64,000 bases of DNA from Chromobacterium alticapitis. Lineage in GTDB: Bacteria > Pseudomonadota > Gammaproteobacteria > Burkholderiales > Chromobacteriaceae. Below the pieces are notes generated by a model that was not told the origin of the DNA, did not search any database, and was given only the letters and a program-made list of their open reading frames with translations. Position numbers and translations under genes: made by a program. This document shows positions 1 through 8,558 of the stretch, piece after piece; positions within the stretch are counted from its first letter, which is position 1; the number at the start of each line of letters is the position of its first letter. The stretch lies in assembly GCF_002924365.1 (NCBI RefSeq), contig NZ_PQWB01000017.1, positions 299,289-363,288 on the forward strand, written 5' to 3'.

Positions 1-130
1 GCGCCAGCGCGGCTATCTCCTCCAGGCTGGTTTCGTCGTTTCGCTTCACCATGATGTCGGCGCCCAGCATGCCCAGGTATTGCACGACGTTGTAGGTGAA
101 AGAGTCGTAGTTATCGATCATCAAATGCAT
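1..130 (-). CDS. Glutamine amidotransferase subunit of anthranilate/aminodeoxychorismate-type synthase (partial)
   Basis: The left edge cuts this gene; 43 N-terminal codons are visible. They carry [10 protein letters not shown], the start signature of class I glutamine amidotransferases of the TrpG/PabA type, which release ammonia from glutamine for a chorismate-aminating partner. The catalytic Cys-His-Glu lies outside the window. Two starts are possible: ATG at 130 ([11 protein letters not shown], overlapping the upstream gene) or ATG at 121 (MIDNYDSF, in a TGATG stop-start overlap). I prefer 130 because related proteins have a few residues before IDNYDSF. It is the last visible gene of the leftward operon and is translationally coupled to the large subunit, which supports a dedicated pair. 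TrpG, PabA and PhzE-type specificities cannot be separated from this fragment. Confidence 0.85.
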   Translation of the reverse strand, partial: MHLMIDNYDSFTYNVVQYLGMLGADIMVKRNDETSLEEIAALA

Positions 131-1638
131 GCCAGTGCCTCCTTTTCGTTGCGCGCGGCGGCCCGGCACCGGCCGGCGGCCAGCCGCATCATTTGGCTTT
201 TTTCCATGGTTTCCTGCCATTCTCGCTCGGCCAGCGAATCCTGCACCACGCCGGCGCCGGCCTGCACATAGAGGCGGGCGTCGCGCAGCAGCGCGGTGCG
301 GATGACGATGGCCAGGTCGGCGCGGCCGCGCCAGTCCAGATAGCCGATGGCGCCGCCGTAGACGCCGCGCGAGTGCGGCTCCAGTTCGGCGATGACTTCC
401 AGCGCCCGCACCTTGGAGGCGCCGCTCAGCGTGCCGGCCGGGAAGGTGCTCTTGAGCAGGTCCAGCCCGCTCACCTCGTCCGGCATGCGGCCGGTGACGG
501 TGGAGACGATGTGCATCACATGCGAGAAGTATTCGACGGTCAGCAGTTGGTCCACCTGCACGCTGCCCATTTCGGCCAGGCGGCCGATGTCGTTGCGCGC
601 CAGGTCGACCAGCATCATGTGCTCGGCGATTTCCTTGGGATCGGCCAGCAGCTCTTCGCGCAGGCGGACGTCTTCGGCCGCTTCGCCGCCGCGGCGGCGG
701 GTGCCGGCCATGGGGCGGCTGGTGACCAGCTGCTCGTCCTGGCGGAACAGCATTTCCGGCGAGGCGCCCACCACCTGGCATTCGCCCAGGTTCAGCAGGT
801 AGCGGTAAGGCGTCTGGCCCAGCTCGGACAGGGAGCGGTACAGGCTGACGGCGTCCTGTTCGAAGGGCAGGCTCATGCGCTGCGACAGCACTACTTGCAT
901 CACGTCGCCGGCGGTGATGTAGTCCTTGATCTTGGCCACGGCCTGTTCGAAGTCCCGGCGGGGGAAGGCGAAGTCCGGCTCCATCGCCTCGGCCTGGGGC
1001 AGGGCGGCGCGCGGCGCGGCCGGCGCCAGCAAGGGGCGCAGCCGAGCGGCCAGACGGTTCAGCCGACCCTGGCCGCGGTGGTAGCTGGCCACGGCCTCCG
1101 GGTTTTCATGGACGATGCAATAGGCCAGGCCCTGGCGATGATCCAGCACGATCAGATCGGCGCTGACCCATTGCAGCACGTCCGGCAGGTCGAAGCCGGA
1201 CGGCTTGCGCGCCATGCGGCGCAGCCGCGGCTCGATCAGGCGCGTGGTTTCGAAGCCGAAGTAGCCGAACAGTCCGCCGCTGAACGGCGGCAGCGCGGAG
1301 AAGTGCGGCACCCGGAAATCCAGCTGGAAGCGGGCCAGCTCCGCCAGCGGATCGTCGCAGGCGACGTCGCGCAGCAAGTGGCCGTCGCGGTAGTGGCGGA
1401 AGGCGCCCTCGTCCAGCTCGACGCGCTCGGCGCAGGGCAGGCCGATCACCGAATAGGCCTGCTCGAACGCGCCGTCGCGCCAGTGGCCGGTCTCGAATAA
1501 ATAGTCCTGGCCGCGGTTGGCCAGCGCCTGGTACAGCGACAGCGCTTCCACGCCGGCCGGCAGCGGCAGGGTCTGCCACAGCGGCACGTGGGTGAAACCG
1601 TTCTCGCCGTAAGCGAGGAAATCTTGTTGGCTCAGCAT
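121..1638 (-). CDS. Anthranilate/ADIC synthase component I-like chorismate-utilising enzyme
   Basis: A 505-residue TrpE/PabB-family protein that converts chorismate, with ammonia from its partner, to anthranilate or 2-amino-2-deoxyisochorismate. The C-terminal chorismate-binding domain is intact: [46 protein letters not shown] and YGGAIGY are all present. Two tryptophan feedback elements of true TrpE look altered: the LLES element reads YLFETGHW and the NPSPYM element reads QTPYRY, so release from tryptophan control is inferred. The start at 1638 overlaps the stop of the DAHP synthase-ligase fusion as ATGCTGA. This context (DAHP synthase upstream, CoA ligases and a ring epoxidase in the same operon) argues for specialised metabolism rather than tryptophan synthesis. 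Anthranilate versus ADIC cannot be decided by eye. Confidence 0.88.
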   Translation of the reverse strand: MLSQQDFLAYGENGFTHVPLWQTLPLPAGVEALSLYQALANRGQDYLFETGHWRDGAFEQAYSVIGLPCAERVELDEGAFRHYRDGHLLRDVACDDPLAELARFQLDFRVPHFSALPPFSGGLFGYFGFETTRLIEPRLRRMARKPSGFDLPDVLQWVSADLIVLDHRQGLAYCIVHENPEAVASYHRGQGRLNRLAARLRPLLAPAAPRAALPQAEAMEPDFAFPRRDFEQAVAKIKDYITAGDVMQVVLSQRMSLPFEQDAVSLYRSLSELGQTPYRYLLNLGECQVVGASPEMLFRQDEQLVTSRPMAGTRRRGGEAAEDVRLREELLADPKEIAEHMMLVDLARNDIGRLAEMGSVQVDQLLTVEYFSHVMHIVSTVTGRMPDEVSGLDLLKSTFPAGTLSGASKVRALEVIAELEPHSRGVYGGAIGYLDWRGRADLAIVIRTALLRDARLYVQAGAGVVQDSLAEREWQETMEKSQMMRLAAGRCRAAARNEKEALACI

Positions 1639-4370
1639 GCTTGCGTCTCCGATTGGCTGCGCAGCAGCAGGCCGGCCAGGCGCGACAGGGCGCGGCGATC
1701 CGGTTTGCCGTTGCGATTGACAGGGATGTCGGCCGGGACCGCGATGCGGGCCGGGCGTTTGTAACTTTCCAGATGGGCTTCCAGAGCGGCGCGGACCAGG
1801 CGGACCAGGTCTTCCTCCGCCGCGTGGCCGCGGACGAACAGCACTGGGCGGTCTTCGCCGTCTAGGTCGCGGCCGGCCACCAGATAGCATTCGCTCAATT
1901 CCGGCAGCAGATTGCCCAGCAGATTCTCGATCTCCACCGGCACCACCCAGCGGCCGTAAACCTTGAAGCGGTCGTCCTCGCGGCCATGGAAGGCCAGCAG
2001 GCCGTCCGCGTCCTGGCTGAACAGGTCGCCGGTGCGGTACCAGCCATCGACGAAGCGCTCCGCCTGGTCGTCGGGGCGTTGCCAGTAGCCCAGCGCCATG
2101 CTGGGCGATTTCACCAGCAGCACGCCGCACTCGCCGTCCGCCACGGGCTGGCCGTCGGCGTCGACGATGCGGGCCTGCCAGCCGGGCAACATCCGTCCCA
2201 CCTTGCCCGGCTGCAGCGCGTCCGGGTAGCTGGTGGCGAAGATGTGGCACATCTCGGTGGCGCCTATGCCGTCGTGCAGGTCGAAGCCGTGGCGCTGTTT
2301 CCAGCGCGCGGCGGTGGCCGGCGGCAGCGGCGCGCCGGCGGAGAAGGCCAGGCGGACGGACAGCTCGCCGGTCTCCAGCCCTTGGTCCAGCAGCATGCGG
2401 TACAGCGTGGGCACGGCGAACAGCGCGGTCGGCCGATATTGCCGCAGCATGGCGCGCACCCGATCCACGGACGGCCATTGCGAGTCGAGCACGGCGCTGG
2501 CGCCGAGGTAGAGCGGGAAGAACAGGCTGTTGCCCATGCCGTAGCCGAAGAAGGACTTGGGCACCGAGTACAGCACGTCGTTTTCGCCGAGGCCCAGCCG
2601 GCCGGCGGCGAAGTGTTCGCAGGCCGCCAGCACCGAGCGCGCGCTATGCACCACGCCCTTGGGCTGGCCGGTGCTGCCCGAGGTGTACTGGATCAGGACC
2701 GGCGCCTCGGCCGGCTGGGCGGCGAAGCGGTTCCAGCCGTCGTCGGCATGCGCCTCGGCCAGCCAGTCCAGGTGGGCGTCGGCGTCCAGCAGCTGCAGTC
2801 CCGGCGCGGCCGGCCACAGCGCGGCCTGGGCCGTGTGGGCGAAGCACAGCGCGGGGCGGGCGTCGGCGAGCAGATGGGCGATGGCCGCCGCGTCCAGCCG
2901 CGGATTGACCGCGACCGGCAGCGCGCCCACGGCCAGGGCGGCGAAGAAGGTCACGGCCAGCTCCGGGCCGTCGTCCAGCGCGATCAGCACGCGGTCGCCC
3001 GCCTTGGCGCCGGCGCGCTCCATCCAGGCGGCCTGGCGGCGCACCGCGCGGTCCAGCTGGCGGTAGCTGAGCTGGAAGCCCGGGCCCTGGAAGCTGGGCC
3101 GGTCGCTGTCGCGGCGGCGGGCGATCAGCCGCTCGGCCAGATTCACCGTTTCCGGCTGGACGGCGGCTGGCCGGCGCAGCGACTCGATCAGCCGCTCGGC
3201 CAGCGCGATGGCCTGTTCGGGGTTGAGCCGCGGGTCGCAGGCGCTGAGGTAGGCCTGGCCCAGATCATCTTCGTCCAGCTCCATGGGGCCGCCCAGGCAT
3301 TCGGTCACGTCCTCGCCGCTGAGCTCCAGGTGCACGCCGCCGGCATGGGTGCCGCACTGGCGGTGCGCGTCCAGGAAGCCCTGGATCTCGGCTTCGATGT
3401 CGTCGTAGCGGCGGGTCTTGACGCCGCCGGGCGTGGTGATGCCATTGCCGTGCATTGGGTCGCACAGCCATAGCGGCTGGCGGCCGGCGTCGCGCACCGC
3501 GGCCAGCAGGGCCGGCAGCTTGTGGATGGATTTGGCGCCCATCCGCGTGATCAGGGTCAGGCGGCCGGGCTGATTGCCGGGGTCCAGCGTGTCAAGCAAG
3601 CCCAACAGCTCTTCCGGCTGCATATTGGGGCCCACCTTGACGCCGATGGGGTTCTGCACGCCGCGCAGGAATTCGACGTGGGCGCTGTCCAGCTGGCGGG
3701 TGCGCTCGCCTATCCACAGGAAGTGGCCGGAGCCGCCGTACCAGTGGCCGTCGTCGCCGCGCAGCAGGGCGGCCTGTTCATAGGGCAGCAGCAGCGCTTC
3801 GTGGCTGGCGTAATAGTGGCCGGGCACATTGTCCTGCTGGGCGCGGTCCAGGCTGCGCAGGAAGTTCAGGCTGGCGGCGGCGTGGAAATAGGCATGCTCC
3901 ATGCGCGCCGGGTCATGGCGGCGCGCTTCCGGGTGGAAGTCGTTGTCGTTGATGATGTCGCCGCGGTAGCTGGGCAGGCTCTGCTCGCCGCGGGTTTCGT
4001 GCGGCTGGCTGCGCGGCTTGGCGTACTGGCCGGCGATGCGGCCTATGCGCAGCACCGGCAGGCCGGTGCCGTGCTGCAGCCGCAGGGCCATGCGGCGCAG
4101 CAGCTGGTAGTGGCGGGACAGCGCCTCCGGCCGCAGGCCGTCGAAGCGCTCGGCGCAATCGCCGGCCTGGATCACGAAGCCGCGGCCCTGGGCCACGCAG
4201 GCCAGTTGCGCGCGCAGTTGGCGGATTTCCTCCACGCTCACCAGAGCGGGGTAGGCGGAGAGGCGGGACAGCACGGCGTCGGCCGCCGCGTCGTCGCGAT
4301 AGTCGGGCATTTGGGCTTGCTGCCTGGTTTGCCAGCTGTCCGGCGTCCAGGTTTGAGTGTGTGTCAGCAT
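1632..4370 (-). CDS. Fusion of class II DAHP synthase and benzoate-CoA-ligase-like enzyme
   Basis: One uninterrupted 912-residue frame holds two enzymes. Residues about 1-395 are a class II (plant/PhzC-type) DAHP synthase: QAGDCAERF, RIGRIAGQYAKPRS, GVKVGPN, LCDPMHGNG, GTHAGGVHLELSG, TECLGG and ACDPRLN. It condenses PEP and erythrose-4-phosphate to open the shikimate pathway. Residues about 405-905 are an AMP-forming ligase close to benzoate-CoA ligases: YTSGSTGQPKGVVHS, FFGYGMGNSLFFPL, DGIGATEMCHIF, WYRTGDLF and the C-terminal lysine region NRNGKPDRR. The short N-terminus suggests the small DAHP synthase subtype that lacks a long regulatory extension. The gene sits between the HDO-cupin gene and the chorismate enzyme. 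I infer that it supplies the pathway's precursor and activates its aromatic acid. I know of no described enzyme with this architecture, but I could not search. Confidence 0.9.
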   Translation of the reverse strand: MLTHTQTWTPDSWQTRQQAQMPDYRDDAAADAVLSRLSAYPALVSVEEIRQLRAQLACVAQGRGFVIQAGDCAERFDGLRPEALSRHYQLLRRMALRLQHGTGLPVLRIGRIAGQYAKPRSQPHETRGEQSLPSYRGDIINDNDFHPEARRHDPARMEHAYFHAAASLNFLRSLDRAQQDNVPGHYYASHEALLLPYEQAALLRGDDGHWYGGSGHFLWIGERTRQLDSAHVEFLRGVQNPIGVKVGPNMQPEELLGLLDTLDPGNQPGRLTLITRMGAKSIHKLPALLAAVRDAGRQPLWLCDPMHGNGITTPGGVKTRRYDDIEAEIQGFLDAHRQCGTHAGGVHLELSGEDVTECLGGPMELDEDDLGQAYLSACDPRLNPEQAIALAERLIESLRRPAAVQPETVNLAERLIARRRDSDRPSFQGPGFQLSYRQLDRAVRRQAAWMERAGAKAGDRVLIALDDGPELAVTFFAALAVGALPVAVNPRLDAAAIAHLLADARPALCFAHTAQAALWPAAPGLQLLDADAHLDWLAEAHADDGWNRFAAQPAEAPVLIQYTSGSTGQPKGVVHSARSVLAACEHFAAGRLGLGENDVLYSVPKSFFGYGMGNSLFFPLYLGASAVLDSQWPSVDRVRAMLRQYRPTALFAVPTLYRMLLDQGLETGELSVRLAFSAGAPLPPATAARWKQRHGFDLHDGIGATEMCHIFATSYPDALQPGKVGRMLPGWQARIVDADGQPVADGECGVLLVKSPSMALGYWQRPDDQAERFVDGWYRTGDLFSQDADGLLAFHGREDDRFKVYGRWVVPVEIENLLGNLLPELSECYLVAGRDLDGEDRPVLFVRGHAAEEDLVRLVRAALEAHLESYKRPARIAVPADIPVNRNGKPDRRALSRLAGLLLRSQSETQAC

Positions 4371-4448
4371 GGTCTTGATCTCTGTCAGGTCTGCTGTCTT
4401 AAAGAGGACCGCGCCCGCCGCCAGCCTGCCGCGGCGGACGCGGAGGCG

Positions 4449-5651
4449 TCAGGCGCTCGGCGCGCCCAGTTCCTCGCGCAAGGCGATGCCGCCCAGGTTC
4501 TGCAGCAGCGGGGCGTTTTCGCAGGCCAGGTACACGCATTCGCCGCCGCCGGTGTTGACGTGCTGGTGTTCGGCCCAGACGGGCACGTAGATGGCGTCGC
4601 CGGCGCGCCAGGGCACTGTGCGTTCGCCGATGCGCGAGTAGCCTTCGCCCTGCATCACGTAGATCATGGTTTCGTAGTTGTGGCGGTGCAGGCGGGTGCC
4701 TTCCGCCGCGTCCAGCCGGCCTATGGTCATGCTGATGGTGTTGCTCGGCAGATCCACGATGTGGACCTTGTGCTTGCGTTCGGAGGAGAAGCTGGCGTCG
4801 CCGCCGTGGCTGGCCTGCATCACCTGGCTGTGGCTGAGCTTGGCCGGCACCTGGGCGCGCAGGCGGCTGGGCACGCGCCAGAAGTCGGCGGAGCTGAAGC
4901 GGCCGTCGCCGGCTTGAGCCGTCGCGGCGGCGGCGGCCTGGCATTGCTGCCAGATGGCGTCGAACATGGCGACGCGGCGCTCGATCAGCTCGCGGCCCAC
5001 CTGGGCGGCCATGGCGCGGCGCGAGTCGTCGTCCTGGGTCAGGCGCTGCATGATGGCCAGCATGGTCAGCGCGTGGTCTTCGTCTTCCTCGATGTGCAGG
5101 CTGAAGAACTCGGTGGCGTCTTCGCCGTAGCCGAAGCGCTTCAGCGCCTGCAGGATGGGGCGGTAGATCAGCGGCACGATGGCTTCTGCGCCCAGGCACA
5201 TCGCGGCCAGGCCGGCCAGCGCGTCGCGGTTCTGGCAATGGCCCATCATGGTGTCCACCATGGCCAGGGTGGCCGGCAGCGGGGCTTCGTCGGCCGGGGC
5301 GATGCCCAGCACGCGCAGGGTGCGCTGGAACATCTCGGCGTGGGTGATGCGGTTCTCGCCGTCCACGCCCATTTCCTCGCGCATGTTCTCCATCAGCGCC
5401 AGCACGTCGTCGGCCTGGTCCAGCTGGCCCATCAGCGCGCACAGGTAGCGGGTGAAGTGGCGGGAGTAGTGGCTGTGCTGCAGCAGCAGGGTCTTCAGCG
5501 TGGACAGGCTGGCTTCGTCGCGCTCCAGGGCTTGCAGCAGCGGGTGCTGCACCAGGCGGCTCAGATCCTGCTCTTCCAGCCAGTCGGCCCAGATCAGGCT
5601 CATGCCGGCTACCAGCGGGGTCTTGCTGCTTTTCGTTGCGATTGCGGTCAT
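4449..5651 (-). CDS. Haem-oxygenase-like diiron (HDO) domain fused to a cupin
   Basis: A 400-residue protein. Residues about 25-240 are helical with a TenA/PqqC/HDO-type carboxylate-histidine pattern: E93, H104, E156, and H186-x3-D190-x2-H193. Residues about 290-385 form a cupin: HRHNYE at 322-327, then GDAIYVPVWAEHQH near 353-364, giving a three-histidine metal site. HDO-then-cupin order is the layout of SznF, the N-oxygenase/N-nitrosating enzyme of streptozotocin biosynthesis, although the extra N-terminal region of SznF seems absent. An oxidative tailoring role, perhaps on a nitrogen atom, is inference; the substrate is unknown. The start at 5651 has GGAG upstream. The gene lies 75 nt after the MFS gene and 78 nt before the fusion gene, in the same operon. 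Confidence 0.78.
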   Translation of the reverse strand: MTAIATKSSKTPLVAGMSLIWADWLEEQDLSRLVQHPLLQALERDEASLSTLKTLLLQHSHYSRHFTRYLCALMGQLDQADDVLALMENMREEMGVDGENRITHAEMFQRTLRVLGIAPADEAPLPATLAMVDTMMGHCQNRDALAGLAAMCLGAEAIVPLIYRPILQALKRFGYGEDATEFFSLHIEEDEDHALTMLAIMQRLTQDDDSRRAMAAQVGRELIERRVAMFDAIWQQCQAAAAATAQAGDGRFSSADFWRVPSRLRAQVPAKLSHSQVMQASHGGDASFSSERKHKVHIVDLPSNTISMTIGRLDAAEGTRLHRHNYETMIYVMQGEGYSRIGERTVPWRAGDAIYVPVWAEHQHVNTGGGECVYLACENAPLLQNLGGIALREELGAPSA

Positions 5652-5726
5652 TTCGTTTCTCCAGAATGTATTGCCAAGTTGAGGTTGGGGTATTGCCTAG
5701 CGTGAATCGAAGGTGTCGCGGCCTTG

Positions 5727-6908
5727 TCAGGCCCGGGCCAGCCGGCGCGATTCGCCGGGCAGTCCGAGCAGTCCGAGTCCGGCCAGCGCGCAGATCAGCG
5801 GGAACAGGTACATGCCGGTCCAGCCCAGGTGGTGGACGGCGATGCCGCCCAGCCAGGAGCCGAGCGCGGCGCCGAAGAAGAAGACCGTCATGTACAGGCT
5901 GTTGAGACGGGAGGCGGCCGGCGGATCTATGGCCAGCACGCGGCTCTGGGTCAGCGCCTGCACCGAGCGCACGCCGACGTCGGAGACGATCAGGAAGGCG
6001 ACTATCATCGGCAGCCAGGAGCCGACGGCGATGCCGGCCAGCGAGACCGCCGCCACGGCGACGCCCAGCAGCACCACCGCGACTTGCCAGCGCATCCGTT
6101 GCTGCAGCCAGTTGGCCAGCATCGGCGAGCGCAGGGCGACCAGCGAGGTGAAGGCCAGCAGGCCGGTCTGCCCGGCGTTCCAGTGTAGGGTGGAGTGGGT
6201 CAGCGAGCCCAGATTGGCCCAGATGCCGTTGGAGGCGGCGAAGAAGCAGGCGGCGATCAGCGCGAAGCGGCGCAGTTCCGGTTGGGCCAGCCACAGGCGG
6301 CCTTGCTGGCCGAGCATCTGGCCGTAGCCGATCTGGGCGGACGGCGGCAGCGCGCGGATGTGGCGGTGGATGGCCAGGCCCAGCAGCGCGGTCAGCGCGC
6401 CCACGGTCAGGTAGACGCCGCGCCAGCCTATGTGCTCGCCGCCCCAGCCCGCCAGCACGCGGGCCAGCAGCAGGCCGGCGAACAGCGAGGACAGCAGGCA
6501 TCCGATCACCGCGGGGCGCTCGGACGGGGCGCAGGTTTTGGCGCAGTAAGCGATCAGCAGCTGGCCACCTATAGACAGCAGGCCGGCCAGCGTGCACAGG
6601 GCGATCACCGCCGGCAGCGACGGCGCGACGGCGATCAGCAGCAGGACCAGGCCGAGGGCGAGCAGCGAGCCCGGGATCAGGCGGCGCGGCGACTGGGTGT
6701 CGCCCAGCGGCAGGCCGAGAATCAGGCCGGCGCCGTAGCCGAACTGGGTGGCGACGGACAGGCCCCACAGCGCGTCCGCCGGCAGGCGGAACGAGGCGGC
6801 GATCAGTTGGGTCATCGACTGGTGGTAGACCACCGCGGCGACGGAAAAGCCGGTTGCCAGGCAATAGAGGGCCAGCACCCAGCGCGAAAGCGGGGTTTCG
6901 GGTTTCAT
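5727..6908 (-). CDS. MFS transporter (likely product exporter)
   Basis: A 393-residue, very hydrophobic protein with about 12 predicted transmembrane segments and an arginine-rich cytoplasmic loop in the first half, typical of the major facilitator superfamily (drug/sugar efflux type). It starts at ATG 6908 with AGGA upstream and follows paaE by 36 nt, so it belongs to the epoxidase operon. Export of the pathway product or self-resistance is the likely role by position; the sequence gives no substrate. A second putative exporter of the EamA type lies at the other end of the operon. Confidence 0.85.
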   Translation of the reverse strand: MKPETPLSRWVLALYCLATGFSVAAVVYHQSMTQLIAASFRLPADALWGLSVATQFGYGAGLILGLPLGDTQSPRRLIPGSLLALGLVLLLIAVAPSLPAVIALCTLAGLLSIGGQLLIAYCAKTCAPSERPAVIGCLLSSLFAGLLLARVLAGWGGEHIGWRGVYLTVGALTALLGLAIHRHIRALPPSAQIGYGQMLGQQGRLWLAQPELRRFALIAACFFAASNGIWANLGSLTHSTLHWNAGQTGLLAFTSLVALRSPMLANWLQQRMRWQVAVVLLGVAVAAVSLAGIAVGSWLPMIVAFLIVSDVGVRSVQALTQSRVLAIDPPAASRLNSLYMTVFFFGAALGSWLGGIAVHHLGWTGMYLFPLICALAGLGLLGLPGESRRLARA

Positions 6909-6944
6909 TTTGGGGTTCCTAATGGTGGGTGGGGAACGGTTTTG

Positions 6945-8006
6945 TCAGTCGAACGCCAGCTCCAGGCGAGGACTGCGGGCGCGGCTGCGGCAACTGAGCA
7001 CATAGCCGGCGGCCACTTCGGCCGGATCCAGCGCGTGCGGCGCCTCCATGTCCACTTCGCCGGCCAGCACCTTGCAGCGGCAGGTGGCGCAGACGCCGGC
7101 TTTGCATGAGTAGCGCGGCGCCAGCCCGGCTTTCAGCATGCCGTCCAGCAGCGTGTCGTCGCTGGCCGGCAGCGTCAGGCGGCGGCGCGCGCCGTCCAGC
7201 TGCACGGTCAGCTCAACGCCTTCGCCGGACGAGGCGGCGGCGCGGCGCGGCGCGGCGGCCGATTGGGCCGCGGCGAAGCGCTCGCTGCGGATGCGTTCGG
7301 CCGGCAGGCCCGCTTCCAGCAGGGCGGCGGCGGCGGCGTCCATCATGCCGGCCGGGCCGCACAGATAAGCGTGGTCTATCGTCGACGCCGGCAGGCAGCT
7401 TTGCAGCAGGGCCGCGCAGCGGGCCTGGTCCAGGCGGCCGCTGAACAACTCGACGTCCTGCGGTTCGTTGCTGAACAGATAGAGCACGGACAGGCGGGCC
7501 AGGTAGCGGTCTTTCAGTTCGCACAGCCGTTCGCGGAACTGCGTCGAGGCCAGGTCGCGGTTGCAATAGATCAGGGTGAAGCGGCTCAGCGGCTCGTCGC
7601 GCAGCGCGGTTTCCAGTATCGACAGGATGGGCGTGATGCCGCTGCCGGCGGCGAAGGCCGCGTAGTGGCGGCGCGCCTGCGGCTCCGCCGGCAGGCCGAA
7701 GCTGCCCATGGGCGCCATCGCGTCCAGCGTGTCGCCTTCGCTCAACTGGCGGTGCGCCCATTCGGAGAAGCGGCCGCCGGCGATTTTCTTGATCGCCAGT
7801 TGCAGCGGCGCGTCGCCGGCCGCGTTGCACAGCGAGTAGCTGCGGCGCACTTCCTCGCCGTCCACCAGGATGCGCAACGTCAGATGCTGGCCGGCGCGAT
7901 GGGCGAAGCGGGCGCGGTGCTCATGCGGCACGTCCAGCGTCAGCACCAGGCTGTCGGCGGTGTCGCGGCGCAGGCCGGACAGCTTCAGCGGGTAGAACTG
8001 CGACAT
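6945..8006 (-). CDS. paaE: PaaE-like reductase of a multicomponent CoA-thioester ring epoxidase
   Basis: A 353-residue electron-transfer protein. The FAD domain carries RRSYSLCNAAG, the NAD(P)H domain carries AAGSGITPILSI, and the C-terminus is a plant-type 2Fe-2S ferredoxin with YSCKAGVCATC and a final cysteine at LSCRS. This is the PaaE architecture: it passes electrons from NAD(P)H to the diiron oxygenase PaaA. It is the last of five adjacent paa-type genes, 21 nt after paaD. The complex normally epoxidises phenylacetyl-CoA; in this locus another aryl-CoA is inferred. No other phenylacetate catabolic genes are seen in the window. Confidence 0.9.
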   Translation of the reverse strand: MSQFYPLKLSGLRRDTADSLVLTLDVPHEHRARFAHRAGQHLTLRILVDGEEVRRSYSLCNAAGDAPLQLAIKKIAGGRFSEWAHRQLSEGDTLDAMAPMGSFGLPAEPQARRHYAAFAAGSGITPILSILETALRDEPLSRFTLIYCNRDLASTQFRERLCELKDRYLARLSVLYLFSNEPQDVELFSGRLDQARCAALLQSCLPASTIDHAYLCGPAGMMDAAAAALLEAGLPAERIRSERFAAAQSAAAPRRAAASSGEGVELTVQLDGARRRLTLPASDDTLLDGMLKAGLAPRYSCKAGVCATCRCKVLAGEVDMEAPHALDPAEVAAGYVLSCRSRARSPRLELAFD

Positions 8007-8027
8007 GATCGTTTCCTTTTCCTGGCC

Positions 8028-8558
8028 TCAGATGCTCTTGAAGTGTTCGAACGGGTTGCTGCAGGCGTCGCACAGGTACAGCGCCTTGCAGGTGGTGCCG
8101 GCGAATTCGTTGTGCAGCCGGGTGCGTCCGGAGCCGCAGTGCGGGCAGTCCGGGCGCGGCGCCGCGTCCTCGCGCGGCCGGAAGCGCAGCGTCTGCCAGC
8201 CTTGCGGCGCGGACAGCGGCGGCGCCACGCCGGCGGCGCGCATGCGGGACTTGCCTTCGGCGCTGATCCAGTCCGTGGTCCAGGCCGGATGCAGCCTCGT
8301 CTCCAGCCGGATCGGGTCGACGCCGCGGTCCAGCAGGGTATTGACGATGTTCTGCTCGATCTGCTGGCGGGCCGGGCAGCCGCTGTAGGTCGGCGTCACC
8401 ACCACGTTCAGCGCGTCGTGATGCCAGCGCACGTCGCGGACGATGCCCAGGTCGACGATGGAGATGTAGGGCATTTCCGGGTCGGGGATGCCGGCCAGCC
8501 ATTCCCAGATGCGCTCGGTGCCGGGCCGGACTTCGAAGCCGTGTATGCGCGTCACCAT
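8028..8558 (-). CDS. paaD: PaaD-like MIP18/DUF59 family assembly protein
   Basis: A 176-residue protein with the DUF59 fold signature PEMPYISIVDLGIVRDV near the N-terminus and SGCPARQQIE around the conserved cysteine. The C-terminal half has a zinc-ribbon-like set of cysteines (CPHCGSG, TTCKALYLCDAC). PaaD is thought to help mature the metal centres of the PaaABCE complex. It starts at ATG 8558, overlapping the paaC stop (ATGGTGA), which shows tight translational coupling. Its retention suggests the oxygenase is functional. Confidence 0.88.
   Translation of the reverse strand: MVTRIHGFEVRPGTERIWEWLAGIPDPEMPYISIVDLGIVRDVRWHHDALNVVVTPTYSGCPARQQIEQNIVNTLLDRGVDPIRLETRLHPAWTTDWISAEGKSRMRAAGVAPPLSAPQGWQTLRFRPREDAAPRPDCPHCGSGRTRLHNEFAGTTCKALYLCDACSNPFEHFKSI

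Noticed and set aside
193-1500. Long open frame on the + strand opposite the chorismate enzyme gene
   Set aside because: High-GC shadow frame; its low-complexity Ala/Gln/His composition matches no family and the opposite strand has clear catalytic motifs.
121-1638. Housekeeping trpE of the tryptophan operon
   Set aside because: Upstream context is DAHP synthase-ligase and oxygenases, and feedback elements are altered. The region left of the window could still hold trp genes, so this is not excluded fully.
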